From Anaerolineae bacterium (GTDB lineage Bacteria; Chloroflexota; Anaerolineae; 4572-78; J111), in NCBI GenBank assembly GCA_016926805.1, contig JAFGNV010000013.1, positions 1-38,380 on the forward strand: a stretch of DNA of 38,380 bases, read 5' to 3'. The notes beneath the pieces are model-generated. The model ran no database searches. It saw only the letters and a list, made by a program, of their open reading frames with translations, and was not told where the DNA came from. The stretch's first letter is position 1. Each line of letters begins with the position of its first letter. Positions 16,684 through 25,969 of this stretch are shown here, piece after piece. A program made the position numbers and the translations under genes.

Positions 16684-17772
16684 TCACACATTAAACCTGA
16701 TGGTAATAATATCCCCATCGAAGATGATGTGATCTTTACCTTCTAGGCGGACTTTACCCAGCGACTTTACCGCGGCGTGCGAGCCGGCCGCCATTAAATC
16801 ATTATAGCCAACCACCTCGGCCCGGATAAAGCCGCGGGCCAGGTCGCTGTGAATGACACCGGCACATTCCAGAGCCGTGGCGTTGCGGCTGACCTCCCAG
16901 GCCCGCACCTCATCACCACCTACGGTGAAAAAGTTCATCCGGTCCAGTAAATTGTAGCTCTGGCGAATGACCCGTTCGGCGCTCAGTTCGGCCAAGCCGT
17001 ATTCTTCCATAAACATTTTTTGGTCGGCCTCGTCCTCAAGTTGAGCAATGTCCATTTCCAGCCGTCCCCGGATGGAAGTGACGGCGCTCCTTTGGTGAGG
17101 ATAGTCAATTTGAGGCGCCTCCTCATCGTCACCCAGGTTTAGCACAATCAACATTGGTTTGGCGCTGAGGAATTGAAAGCCACGCAATCGTTTTTCTTCA
17201 TCGGCTGTCAGGTGGAAATCTCGGATGGGTAGCCCCTGCTCAACATGCGGTTTGAGCCGGTTGAGAAGGTCGAATTCTTTCTGGTCATCCTCAAAGGTGG
17301 GCATAACCTTCCCTCTCTTCAAATTCTCTTGCAGCCGTTGCAGCCGATTTTCGATTTTACTCAAGTCCGACAGGCTGAGTTCAGTATCCAACCTGACTAG
17401 GTCGCGGGCAGGGTTTACGGTTTCCAGGGGATGGGGTACCGTAGCGTCGTCGAATACTCGCACTACTTGGAGCAAGGCATCATTGTTGCCGACAGCATTC
17501 ATTAATTCGCCGCTCAGGCTGACGCTGCGTTCCTGGCTCTCGACTCCACTCAACCCGGCAATGTCGGCGTATTCAACCCGGGCATAGGTGGTTTTTTGGG
17601 GTTGATACATCTGGCTCAACCGGTCAACCCGCTCATCGGGCACGTTGACAATGGCGGTGTTAACCTGAAATGCACCCCCTGAATAGGCCGTGGTTGGCGC
17701 GCTCCCGCCGGTTAACACATTGAAGATGGTAGTTTTGCCGCTGTTGGGCAAACCAATGATGCCAATTCGCAT
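16684..17772 (-). CDS. ychF: YchF/OLA1-family nucleotide-binding protein (redox-regulated ATPase)
   Basis: This 362-residue Obg-related P-loop protein has G1 GLPNSGKT (7-14) and the family-specific LIVLNLGDDE segment in place of the guanine-specifying NKxD; the family prefers ATP over GTP. A helical insertion (about 130-200) and a C-terminal TGS domain (about 278-361, ending KSLGKVRLEGKDHIIFDGDIITIRF) complete the fold. YchF associates with ribosomes and with stress responses in other bacteria. AGAGGA lies seven bases before the ATG. It has a good promoter at 17827-17856, directly after the terminator of the upstream gene. Confidence 0.96.
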   Translation of the reverse strand: MRIGIIGLPNSGKTTIFNVLTGGSAPTTAYSGGAFQVNTAIVNVPDERVDRLSQMYQPQKTTYARVEYADIAGLSGVESQERSVSLSGELMNAVGNNDALLQVVRVFDDATVPHPLETVNPARDLVRLDTELSLSDLSKIENRLQRLQENLKRGKVMPTFEDDQKEFDLLNRLKPHVEQGLPIRDFHLTADEEKRLRGFQFLSAKPMLIVLNLGDDEEAPQIDYPHQRSAVTSIRGRLEMDIAQLEDEADQKMFMEEYGLAELSAERVIRQSYNLLDRMNFFTVGGDEVRAWEVSRNATALECAGVIHSDLARGFIRAEVVGYNDLMAAGSHAAVKSLGKVRLEGKDHIIFDGDIITIRFNV

Positions 17773-17826
17773 GAAAATTCCTCTTATGATCTATGTCGGT
17801 GAGTCCACCACTGATTCCTAATATCT

Positions 17827-17856
17827 ATTCTATATGGAGTAAAGGGAAATTGTCAA
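17827..17856 (-). promoter_or_regulatory. Promoter of ychF
   Basis: On the minus strand a perfect TTGACA (17856-17851) is followed by TATAGA after 16 bases (17834-17829) or TAGAAT after 18 bases (17832-17827). The start would be near 17820, about 48 bases before the ychF ATG. Confidence 0.65.
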
Positions 17857-17869
17857 TCTAACTTTTGGC

Positions 17870-17900
17870 AAAAAAATACCCATCGATGAGCCGATGGGTA
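17870..17900 (-). terminator. Rho-independent terminator of the DUF11/AAA operon
   Basis: On the minus strand TACCCATCG pairs perfectly with CGATGGGTA around a six-base loop and is followed by seven T. It lies 25 bases after the stop codon of the AAA-like/TPR gene. Confidence 0.9.
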
Positions 17901-17925
17901 CAGTTGTGGTTGAGTCACTGAGCGG

Positions 17926-20361
17926 TTATTGGATGACAACGCCACCACCACCGCTGCTGCCGCCTGAATCACTACCACTGCCACCACCAGGAGCGCCCGG
18001 CGCCGCATAACGAAACGTGATCGGCTCAGCCTGTTGTCCCAAATCCTGATAAGTAGGGTTAATTCTGACCAAAGCCACCGTCCATAAATAGTCTCCACTC
18101 CTACCTTGCACGCCGGCGGCGTCTTTAATATCTACACTCAAGCGATACCGGTTGTTACCAAGATTTTTTATCGTTCCGTCTTGATTATCAAGCACCGAAT
18201 TATGGACCCCGGTGGGAAGATTACCTTCTCGCCAAACGCGGACCTCAAAACCATAATCCGCCGGTAACGAGCCAATCCACTGCCAGTCAAAGTCAATTAC
18301 CCCGTGGGCGGTATCGGTACTTACGATTGGGCCCAATAACGTGATGGTACCCGTGGGTGCGCTCGGCGTGGGAGTCCGGGTGGGGCTGGTGACTCTGGTG
18401 GCAACAATGGTTGGAGTAGGAGAGGGGGTAGCGGTTGGGGTGATGGTGGGGGGAAGCGTAGGGGTGGCGGTGGGTGAGGGCAGAGGCGTAGGGGTTGGCG
18501 TGGGGGTGATGGTGGGGGTGTTGGTTGGGGTGGGGGTGTTGGTTGGGGTGGGGACCAGGGCAATTAGGGTTCCGTTTTCATTCTGGTTATTCCACAAAGC
18601 CAGGTAGAGCTGAGAATCGTTAATCAGGGCTTGTTGGACCCGTGGCTGCCAGCTTTTATCTAACCCCAGCACGGCGTTAAAGTCAGATAGAGCCTGGTCG
18701 GGTTTGCCTAACGCCGCATAGGCCAGGCCACGGTCAAAATAGGTGCTCGGATTGTGATTGTTTACGGTGATGGCGATGGTGTAGGCATCGACGGCCCGTT
18801 GATATTCGTTTTCAATATAATAATGGTCTCGTCCTTTGAGCCACTGAGTGATTTCCAATTGTAGCTCAATGGACCCCAAAGACGGTAGGTATTGTAGTTG
18901 GTTTAGAGATTGGGCCATCGCCTGCAATAATTCATTGTTGTGCTGGTTATGTTCCAACTTCGAGTCGGTATATATTCCTTTGACCACGGCGACCAGCTGC
19001 TCCCCCACAGTTTCCGGGTCAACCTGACTAAACAGGCCAAGTTGCTCATCTGGCTCGAGTTCCTCGTGGAATAACTGGCGAGCCTGAGGTTCATAGCTGC
19101 TGCCAAGCTTGAACAAACCGGCCAGATTGACGAGTCGCTCTTCAGGATTGGTCGCATTTCTAAAATTGTTCGTGAAGGTTTGAGAATCGGCCATCTGCTG
19201 CAGGTACTGTTGAACAAAATATCCGCCCGCGCCGACCAATAACAAAATGAGTAAGGCGGCGATGATGGGCACAGGGTGCCGCCAATTGAACTGTTTGTTT
19301 GTTGTAATCCAGTTTGAGTCAAAGACCTCACGGTAAATCTGGTTGCGAACTTTCGGCGTGCCGTTTTGGGTTCCCACCAGTCCGATGCGTTTCAACTGGT
19401 CGAGGGAGGGTTCATTGTTTGGTAGTTGCTTGTCGTGATATGCCTGATGGTAGAGAGCCAGCAATTTTTTTCGTCGCTTACTGGTTTTGATGCTGTCTTC
19501 GATAAATTGCAGGTTAGGGTCTTCGTCTCCCCTGGCCTCGAGAAACAGGTTTTCTACAAGCATGTCCACATGTTCCTCGGTCCAACGCTCGTTCCCCAAT
19601 TTGGCCGTTGCTTGGCCCAATTTTTGGGTCAAATAAGGATGCCCGTGGGTCCAGTAGAAAATACGATCGAATATAACCTGCTGCTGTTCGGGGAGAGCGA
19701 TTGGCAAACCCTGTTGGAGCAGGTGAGCCTCATCCCGGCTGAATTCGTGCAGTTCGATTTGACGGCCGTTTTCGAAAAGCGATTGATTTTCACGGTTAAC
19801 CAGGTCGGCGGTCGTGGCCATGCCCAGCAAAACAAAGGTGAGTGTCTGGTAGCTGGCGTTTGTAGCCTGAGCCTTGTAGATGGATTGAATAGCCGCGGAG
19901 AAACCGGCAAAAAAATCTTTATTCAAAGTGGCCTGATCTATCCCGTCGATGAAAACAACAACGTTTTTTTTGACTTCTGCCAGAACTACGTCACGCAAAA
20001 AAGCAGCGAAGCGCCCGGCGGGGTCCAGAGAAGCATGGCTCTGCCACCACGTATCAGGGTTTGGGGAGAGTTTCAACTCAAATCTCAACCGTTTGATCAT
20101 AATCAGATAAGCTTGTTCGAGACCGGTATTTGCGCCGATACCACTCAGATCAACCGTTGCGGTGAGGATTCCCTGTTGTTGTAAGCGCCACGCCGTACGA
20201 AACATCAGGCTCGATTTGCCCATGTGGTGGTCGGCCAATACGTAGCAAAATTGCCCGGCCAGAACTGCGCCAAGCAATTCATTGTCGGCCGGTCGTTCGA
20301 CGTAGGCTGGCGCATCGGGGGGCAAGGCGCCGCCAGCAATGAAAAAATCAGAGCTTTGCAT
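17926..20361 (-). CDS. AAA-like ATPase domain / transmembrane / TPR protein with Pro-Thr linker
   Basis: This 811-residue protein opens with an AAA-like (AAA_35/STAND-related) NTPase domain (about 5-330). It has an unusual P-loop, ADHHMGKSS (43-51), and a Walker B-like VVVFIDGIDQ. After a helical, winged-helix-like region (about 300-350), one membrane span lies at about 365-385, followed by a helical region with a TPR pair at about 510-590 (STYFDRGLAYAALGKPDQALSDFNAVLG). A Pro/Thr linker (about 608-665), a beta-rich segment (about 668-785) and a Gly/Ser-rich tail follow. The topology implies an ATPase inside and TPR/beta modules outside. It starts 31 bases after the DUF11 gene and shares its transcript. 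It is probably a signalling or assembly factor; the ligand is unknown. Confidence 0.8.
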   Translation of the reverse strand: MQSSDFFIAGGALPPDAPAYVERPADNELLGAVLAGQFCYVLADHHMGKSSLMFRTAWRLQQQGILTATVDLSGIGANTGLEQAYLIMIKRLRFELKLSPNPDTWWQSHASLDPAGRFAAFLRDVVLAEVKKNVVVFIDGIDQATLNKDFFAGFSAAIQSIYKAQATNASYQTLTFVLLGMATTADLVNRENQSLFENGRQIELHEFSRDEAHLLQQGLPIALPEQQQVIFDRIFYWTHGHPYLTQKLGQATAKLGNERWTEEHVDMLVENLFLEARGDEDPNLQFIEDSIKTSKRRKKLLALYHQAYHDKQLPNNEPSLDQLKRIGLVGTQNGTPKVRNQIYREVFDSNWITTNKQFNWRHPVPIIAALLILLLVGAGGYFVQQYLQQMADSQTFTNNFRNATNPEERLVNLAGLFKLGSSYEPQARQLFHEELEPDEQLGLFSQVDPETVGEQLVAVVKGIYTDSKLEHNQHNNELLQAMAQSLNQLQYLPSLGSIELQLEITQWLKGRDHYYIENEYQRAVDAYTIAITVNNHNPSTYFDRGLAYAALGKPDQALSDFNAVLGLDKSWQPRVQQALINDSQLYLALWNNQNENGTLIALVPTPTNTPTPTNTPTITPTPTPTPLPSPTATPTLPPTITPTATPSPTPTIVATRVTSPTRTPTPSAPTGTITLLGPIVSTDTAHGVIDFDWQWIGSLPADYGFEVRVWREGNLPTGVHNSVLDNQDGTIKNLGNNRYRLSVDIKDAAGVQGRSGDYLWTVALVRINPTYQDLGQQAEPITFRYAAPGAPGGGSGSDSGGSSGGGGVVIQ

Positions 20362-20392
20362 ATTCGGTCACGGTTTTTCCTAAAATACCCTC

Positions 20393-23300
20393 TTAATTTC
20401 CACAGGCAATTCGAGTGCTTTGATAGCCGCTACCGTAGGTTTTAACACTTGTTCCGGTGCCGCAAATGGTGGCGGCTTGAACCGTATACGTGCCCGGCGG
20501 GAAGCTCAGGCAATAGAAATTCTGGTGCCCGGCCGGCACCGTACAACTGCCGACCCCTTGTACGGTAAAGGTGGCCTGCCCGCCGGTATCGTTTTCAATA
20601 TACAAATCCGTCGGCACCGGTTTTATGATAATGGGGAGATAGACCCTTGACACGTCGTCGGCGGGAGTGGTCAGGGTAGTCGTCACGGTGCTGGTGTTAT
20701 TGCCGGTGGTTGGATCGGTGGTACTGCTTCTCACTTCAGCCGAGTTAACGGTCGGGGTATCGGTGATGGTCGAAGTGATAACGATCGTGGCCGTGGCCGT
20801 ATTATTCCGCACCAGACCACCCAGATTGCAGATCACCTTGTTGCCCCCCAGATTACAAGCGGTGGACTTATAGACCAGATGAGAATCGGTGGGTAACGTG
20901 TCGGTAACCACGACCCCCAGCGCATTCGAGGGGCCGTTGTTGACCACGGTCAGGGTATAAGTCAGTAACTCACCCGCCGTCAATGTAGGCGGTCCGCTTT
21001 TGGTGAGGGCCAGGTCGGCTCTGGTGTTGACAGTGGTGACGGTGGTGTTAGAAGTGTTATTTGACGTAACTGGATCAGGCTCACTGGCGGCAACGCTGGC
21101 CTGGTTGGACAAAGAACCTGTTTTAGCCGGGTCAACGTTAACTTTGAAGCTAATAACGGTATTATGACCACTGAGTAAACCCGCCCGGGTGCAAGTGACC
21201 ACCGTGCCGGGAGCGTTAGAACTACACCCCGCGCCAGAAATAAACGTTACCCCGCTGGGCAGGGTGTCCGTTACCACCAAGCTAGTCATTACATCCGACG
21301 GGCCACTGTTGGTAACCGTCAGGGTATACGTAAGAGTCTCGCCCGCAGTGACCGGGTTGGGAGCGGCGCTTTTGCCAATTGATAGGTTGGCGCTGGCGTC
21401 AACGGTGGTGATGACGGTATTGGAGGTGTTGTTTGCCGTAGTTGGATCAAACTCGTTGCCGGTAACCTGGGCACTGTTGGCAAGGGAACCTCGTTTAGAG
21501 GGGGCCACGCTAACTTTAATGTTGAAAGTATTTGTGCCGTCTTTGGTTAAACTGTTCAGGCTACAGGTGACCACGTTGCCGGCTGCGCCGCAATTAGAGC
21601 CGGAGATAAAGGTTAAATCATTAGCCAGCGTGTCGGTTAGCACAATGCCGGTAGCGGTTGACGGCCCGTTGTTGGTGATAACCAGGGTGTAGGTCAGACT
21701 CTCGCCGGCAATGACCGGGTTGGGGGAGGCGCTCTTGCTGATTTCAAGATCGGCCACCGGCAAAACGGTGGTGGTTTCAGTATCGGTGTTGTTGGCTGGG
21801 TTAAGATCGGGTTCGTCAGCGGTTACCTGGGCGGTGTTGGTGATAAGACCGGCTGCAGTGGGGGAGGGAATGACTGTAATTTTGACCCAGGTAGTATTTT
21901 GACCGGAAGAGGAGGATAAATTAGGCAGAGAACAGGTCACAGTAATACCCATAACAGCACAGGAAGCTGAACCAGTTGCATATTGAAAAGTTACATTAGG
22001 TGGTAAAGTATCAATTAAGGTAAGTCCTGTGGCTATGTTAGGGCCTTCATTGGTGATGTTGAGGGTATAGGTCAAAGGATATCCTACCAATGCAGGGTCA
22101 GGCCAGTCAGACTTGGTAATTGAGAGGTTGACCGGATGAACAGTTGTATTTTCGTCATCAGTATTGTTTGCCGGATTGAGATCGGTTTCATTTGCTGATA
22201 CTGTCGCTTGATTAGTCAGAATTCCTTTTTGTAGAGGGGTAATGGTAATAGTGATAACTTTGGGACTATCATCCTTGTTAAGAGCACCCAAGTTACAGAC
22301 GACCCTGTTATTTGATAATGAATAGTTACAACCCAAATGACTGGCATCTTCAAACCGGACACCTGCCGGTAATGTATCGGTTAATACTACCCCGGTCGCA
22401 TCTGATGGACCCCCATTAGTGATGGTGAGGACATATTTTAACAACGAAGTCTCGGTAGGAACCGGATCGGGCGAGTCGGTTTTAGTTAGTACTAAATCTA
22501 TTTCGGCCTCAACCATCGTAGATTCAGCATCCGTATTATTCCCCGGCGTGGGATCGGTAGTGGTGCTGGTGACCGTGGCGGTATTGTTGATCGTCCCGCG
22601 TACGTCGCCGCCCACTTTGACCGCCAGGGTAATAATTTGGGAAGCGCCGCTGGGCAGCGAGTCAAAATTCCAGCCCAGGTTGCGCCCGTTTTGGGTAGAG
22701 GTCGAGGGGAAGGTGCTGAGCACGGTGACGCTGAGGGGCAGGGTGTCGGTGACGACCACATTCTGGGCGTCGGAGGGGCCGTTGTTGGTGATGGTCAGGG
22801 TATAGGTCAGGTTCTGACCGGCGATGACGGAATCGGAGAAATCGGTTTTAGTGAGGATCAAGTCGGCTTGGGTGTTGACGGTGGTGGTGAGGGTATGGCT
22901 ATCGCTTATTCCTTCAGCCGAGGTGACTTCGACGGTGTTGGTGATAATGGTCCCGGCTGTTGCGCCGGCGCTAACGGTCACTAACAGCGTGCGAGTGATG
23001 GTTTGTTCGCCGGAGATAGTGTTTGTATTCCAGGTAACGGCACCAGAATCATACAACCCGCTGTCGCTGGCCCAGGCAAAGGCGACATGGTTATCCAGAA
23101 CATCGGTAATGATGGTGTTGGTGGCCTCGGTAATGGCGCCGTTGGCCACCACAATGGTGTAGGTCAGGGTTTCACCGGCATTTACCTCCGGTAAGGCGCT
23201 CTTGGTGATGGTGAGCGCCGGGGTATTTTGCAGCAAAGGACGTTCAAAGGGCGTCAGGGGTGGCAACATGGCAGCCGGTTTGGCCGGCAGGTTTGCTTGC

Positions 23301-23458
23301 GGCGCAGAAAAGCTGTTAAAATCGATCCGTTTTACCAACTGCTTAGTTTCCCTGTTGGGAGCTGGCGCGGCTTTGGCCAGACCGGTCAATTTGGTCAATC
23401 CACCCAGCAATAACAGGACAGCCAGTAGAGTTAGGCTAAACAATTTACAACGACTCAT
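20393..23458 (-). CDS. Exported surface protein with seven DUF11 repeats
   Basis: This 1021-residue protein begins with a Sec signal peptide (MSRCKLF then a Leu-rich core, cleavage probably after GLAKA). Seven DUF11 (conserved repeat, TIGR01451-like) Ig-type modules follow, each with a (L/I)TK(S/T)...P-V-AGE-LTYTLTITNNGPS-A-(V/L)TDTLP pattern and a closing (N)PANNTD segment. A short C-terminal domain (about 945-1021) has five cysteines, including GSCTVPAGHQNFYCLSFPPG. DUF11 proteins are cell-surface or sheath proteins in other bacteria. I chose the ATG at 23458, with GAGG just upstream, over a TTG 15 bases earlier. No sortase motif or S-layer anchor was seen. Confidence 0.88.
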   Translation of the reverse strand: MSRCKLFSLTLLAVLLLLGGLTKLTGLAKAAPAPNRETKQLVKRIDFNSFSAPQANLPAKPAAMLPPLTPFERPLLQNTPALTITKSALPEVNAGETLTYTIVVANGAITEATNTIITDVLDNHVAFAWASDSGLYDSGAVTWNTNTISGEQTITRTLLVTVSAGATAGTIITNTVEVTSAEGISDSHTLTTTVNTQADLILTKTDFSDSVIAGQNLTYTLTITNNGPSDAQNVVVTDTLPLSVTVLSTFPSTSTQNGRNLGWNFDSLPSGASQIITLAVKVGGDVRGTINNTATVTSTTTDPTPGNNTDAESTMVEAEIDLVLTKTDSPDPVPTETSLLKYVLTITNGGPSDATGVVLTDTLPAGVRFEDASHLGCNYSLSNNRVVCNLGALNKDDSPKVITITITPLQKGILTNQATVSANETDLNPANNTDDENTTVHPVNLSITKSDWPDPALVGYPLTYTLNITNEGPNIATGLTLIDTLPPNVTFQYATGSASCAVMGITVTCSLPNLSSSSGQNTTWVKITVIPSPTAAGLITNTAQVTADEPDLNPANNTDTETTTVLPVADLEISKSASPNPVIAGESLTYTLVITNNGPSTATGIVLTDTLANDLTFISGSNCGAAGNVVTCSLNSLTKDGTNTFNIKVSVAPSKRGSLANSAQVTGNEFDPTTANNTSNTVITTVDASANLSIGKSAAPNPVTAGETLTYTLTVTNSGPSDVMTSLVVTDTLPSGVTFISGAGCSSNAPGTVVTCTRAGLLSGHNTVISFKVNVDPAKTGSLSNQASVAASEPDPVTSNNTSNTTVTTVNTRADLALTKSGPPTLTAGELLTYTLTVVNNGPSNALGVVVTDTLPTDSHLVYKSTACNLGGNKVICNLGGLVRNNTATATIVITSTITDTPTVNSAEVRSSTTDPTTGNNTSTVTTTLTTPADDVSRVYLPIIIKPVPTDLYIENDTGGQATFTVQGVGSCTVPAGHQNFYCLSFPPGTYTVQAATICGTGTSVKTYGSGYQSTRIACGN

Positions 23459-23676
23459 TTTAGACCTCGTCAACTTTTCCCCAAAACATAAAACCCAACG
23501 CTTGTCTTAAAAGGTTGTGATTACGACACGTTATGCGGTGTAGTCTGATAGCTGCGTTTCGACACCTATTTGTTGGCGTTCAGGCAGGGATATGCCACCA
23601 ATGATAACCTAGCATAGGAAAATAGGAACTAACTCTGAGCTTAGTTAGAAAAAAGTTAGAATACCCACCAGCGAGG

Positions 23677-23705
23677 AAAATAAAAAGCCCCGGACTACTG
23701 GGGCT
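23677..23705 (-). terminator. Rho-independent terminator of the cold shock gene
   Basis: On the minus strand AGCCCC pairs with GGGGCT around an eight-base loop and runs into TTTTTATTTT. It lies about 75 bases after the csp stop. Confidence 0.85.
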
Positions 23706-23780
23706 AAATAAGTGATTAAGATTCCATCTGATTAGGAGTTGAAGATTGCAGGTTACAGGCGACAACCTTTGGCCTTTAAA

Positions 23781-23993
23781 TTACACGCGGGTAACTTGCG
23801 AGGCTACCAGGCCGCTTGGCTTCTGAGTCACGGCAAACTCAACGCGATCACCGGCCAGCAGATTTCTCAAACCCTTGTCGGCGATGTTTTGGTAATAAAC
23901 AAATGCTTCTTCACCGTTGCCGAGTTCGATGTAGCCGTAGCCCTTGGACATGTCAAACCATTTGACGGTTCCGGTCATACGTTGCTGAGACAA
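23781..23993 (-). CDS. CspA-family cold shock protein
   Basis: This 70-residue OB-fold protein binds single-stranded RNA/DNA and melts secondary structure. RNP1 appears as KGYGYIEL (usually KGFGFI) and RNP2 as AFVYYQNI (usually VFVHYQ); the aromatic surface is kept, but two Phe are Tyr and His is Tyr. The N-terminus MTGTVKWFDMSKGYGYI is typical. I placed the start at TTG 23993, since GGAGG (24007-24003) is nine bases from it and 24 bases from the in-frame ATG at 23978. The leader holds a terminator-like hairpin, which suggests attenuation. Confidence 0.95.
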   Translation of the reverse strand: MSQQRMTGTVKWFDMSKGYGYIELGNGEEAFVYYQNIADKGLRNLLAGDRVEFAVTQKPSGLVASQVTRV

Positions 23994-24036
23994 AGCTAAT
24001 TACCTCCTTTAATGCGGGATATTATGAGCAGGCAAC

Positions 24037-24076
24037 AAAAAAGCCGCCAGGGGCGAAATGCCTCATCCTTGCGGCT
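24037..24076 (-). terminator. Terminator-like hairpin in the csp leader / end of the Eis-like gene
   Basis: On the minus strand AGCCGC-a-AGG... pairs with CC-T-GGCGGCT (nine of ten positions) around a 15-base loop and is followed by six T. It lies 65 bases after the acetyltransferase stop, but also downstream of the csp promoter (24102-24130), so it is inside the csp transcript. It may end upstream transcription, attenuate csp, or both. Confidence 0.8.
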
Positions 24077-24101
24077 CATGCCTTCAAAACTATCAGAGCA
24101 C

Positions 24102-24130
24102 ACTATACAAACTTAACACCATATTGTCAA
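24102..24130 (-). promoter_or_regulatory. Promoter of the cold shock gene
   Basis: On the minus strand a perfect TTGACA (24130-24125), a 17-base spacer and TATAGT (24107-24102) give a near-ideal sigma-70 promoter. The predicted start near 24095 gives a leader of about 100 bases containing the hairpin at 24037-24076. Confidence 0.75.
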
Positions 24131-24141
24131 ATTTTGGGGTT

Positions 24142-25359
24142 TTAAAACCAGTCGCCGGCCTGGATGTAGAGTGGACTATCGACGATGGCCTGATCCAGCC
24201 AGGAACAAGTATCTTCGTCTGCTTGCAGACGGCCCAGTCGCCGGGCATCCAGGGTGGACAGGTAGCCGCAGAGAATTTGAGAGAGAGTGCCGATATCGGT
24301 TTCGAGGTGCGGTGGGCGTTCGGAAGGATGCGTTTCCGCTCGACCGTCCACCAGCCGAAATTGAAGAGGTTCCTCATTGGTGGGAATCAGGGAGTCGTGC
24401 GCTTTGATAACCCGTTCGCCGCTCATATGCCGGGAGTAAAAACGGGCGGTGAGCGCTGCCGACAGGTTGATAATGCGCCCCATCGGTCCGGGCGTTATGT
24501 GGCAGAGGTCGTAAAAGACCCAGCCGCGGCTCTGAGCGTCGTCGGCGATGGGCTGGCGGAGGGCGTGACGCAAGGGGGTGTTGGGGGGGGCCAGATATTC
24601 AATTACGTCGGCCTCGTTTTGCGCGGCCAGGTAGCCAATCAAACCTCGCAGGGCAGTATCTTCGGCGGCAAAAAACTCTCTAAGGTGTAATTCGCGTTCC
24701 CCTCTTTCGCCGGTTCTCATTTCGTAAGAGTAGTAACCCTCAATCGACCCCTCATTATCAAACACCATAATGTCGGGCCAGCGCGCTACAATTTGATCCC
24801 ACCACTCGTTACTGCGGGTGAACCAGCCGTTATGCCAGGTGAGCTGGCCTTTGTACATCACCCGCATGATGGCCAAATCGTCGGGTTGGAATGGGCGGAC
24901 TTTATGACCTTCTTCAAACACGGTCAGATTATTGGGATCGAGGCGGTAGGCGTGCAGGTCGCCAATGGTGCCGTAACCAAATTTTTGATAGTAGCGGTGC
25001 GAGACAGGAAACAGAACCGACAGCGCCTCCCCTTGGGCAAACATGCGCACAATCAGGAATTTCATCATTTTGGCGGCAATACCCTTGCGCTGATATTCCG
25101 GCAGCACGGTTACACCGGCCACTGCCCCCACTTTAACCGGCACCCCACTCAGCCACATTTGCGCCGGAAACGCGGTGGCTGTGCCAATCGCTTCGCCTTG
25201 ATGTTCGGCAAGGATGATATGAGAGAAGTTGTAGCGAGATGTTTCCTGGAGGCCAGCCAGAGCGCTGTCCTTGTCGCCGCCAAAACCAACACTGCGCACG
25301 TAAGCCACGTCTTCCAGGTCGTCGGGGAGGATGGGTCTGACGGTGACGGAATCGATCAT
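24142..25359 (-). CDS. Eis-like GNAT N-acetyltransferase
   Basis: This 405-residue protein matches the Eis architecture: an N-terminal GNAT domain (about 4-150) with the acetyl-CoA loop VLPEYQRKGIAAKMM, a second degenerate GNAT domain (about 155-290) and a C-terminal SCP2-like domain (about 295-405). PVSHRYYQKFGYGTIGD is typical of Eis proteins, and the chain ends in a free aromatic residue (GDWF), matching the use of the C-terminal carboxylate as a catalytic base in Eis. Eis acetylates amines such as aminoglycosides or protein lysines; the substrate here is unknown. It starts two bases after the LOG-family gene, with AGAAGG inside that gene as ribosome site. Confidence 0.9.
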   Translation of the reverse strand: MIDSVTVRPILPDDLEDVAYVRSVGFGGDKDSALAGLQETSRYNFSHIILAEHQGEAIGTATAFPAQMWLSGVPVKVGAVAGVTVLPEYQRKGIAAKMMKFLIVRMFAQGEALSVLFPVSHRYYQKFGYGTIGDLHAYRLDPNNLTVFEEGHKVRPFQPDDLAIMRVMYKGQLTWHNGWFTRSNEWWDQIVARWPDIMVFDNEGSIEGYYSYEMRTGERGERELHLREFFAAEDTALRGLIGYLAAQNEADVIEYLAPPNTPLRHALRQPIADDAQSRGWVFYDLCHITPGPMGRIINLSAALTARFYSRHMSGERVIKAHDSLIPTNEEPLQFRLVDGRAETHPSERPPHLETDIGTLSQILCGYLSTLDARRLGRLQADEDTCSWLDQAIVDSPLYIQAGDWF

Positions 25360-25361
25360 GG

Positions 25362-25919
25362 TTACCTTCTCGCGGCAAAAAATGCAATAATTTTTTTGAC
25401 CGCTTCATCAACCGTGCGGACTACAGTAAGAAGTTCCTGATGAGCGGGATGGACGTAAGCCTCATCGATAAAGGCGGCCAGGGTCCGCTGCCACAGGCCC
25501 CCCACGGCTACAATGGGTCGGGGCGATAATTCGCCGACCTGAACCAGGCTCCACATCATCGCCATTTCGGCCAGGGTGCCGGTGCCACCGGGCATCACTA
25601 CGGCTCCATCACACTTGCTGACCAGGTGGACCTGGCGTTCGCGCAGAGTCTGATACTTGATTTCTTCGATGACCCACCGATTAGGAGGGGCCGGGCGAAA
25701 TTGCTCAATCTGGGCGCTGGTCACGCCAATCACGTGGCCGCCGGCCTCGTTGGCCCCCTGACTGGCCGCTGCCATAACCCCGGAATATGCGCCGGTTTGG
25801 ACCGCAAAACCGGCCTGGGCCAGCAAACGTCCGGCGGTCCGGGCGGCTTCGTAGTCTGCCGAGCCGGGTTTAGGCGCGCTGCTGCCAAATACACTAATAA
25901 TTTTGGCGTTGTTTTTCAT
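25362..25919 (-). CDS. LOG-family / TIGR00725-type nucleotide phosphoribohydrolase-like protein
   Basis: This 185-residue Rossmann-like protein carries the family signature PGGTGTLAEMAMMW and an upstream GAYSGVMAAASQGANEAGG segment. LOG proteins cleave nucleoside 5'-monophosphates such as cytokinin ribotides to base and ribose phosphate; they were once misnamed lysine decarboxylases. The sequence here is closer to the short TIGR00725-like branch, whose bacterial role is not firmly known. Its stop lies two bases before the Eis-like start, so the two are coupled. A 120-base gap separates it from pheA upstream. Confidence 0.88.
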   Translation of the reverse strand: MKNNAKIISVFGSSAPKPGSADYEAARTAGRLLAQAGFAVQTGAYSGVMAAASQGANEAGGHVIGVTSAQIEQFRPAPPNRWVIEEIKYQTLRERQVHLVSKCDGAVVMPGGTGTLAEMAMMWSLVQVGELSPRPIVAVGGLWQRTLAAFIDEAYVHPAHQELLTVVRTVDEAVKKIIAFFAARR

Positions 25920-25969
25920 AGGCTTTTAATAAGATGAGGAACAAGGGAGTATGGGCGTGATGGGTAAAA

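Noticed and set aside
23580..23765. 61-codon minus-strand frame between the cold shock and DUF11 genes
   Set aside because: It overlaps the csp terminator and shows no codon or domain signal.
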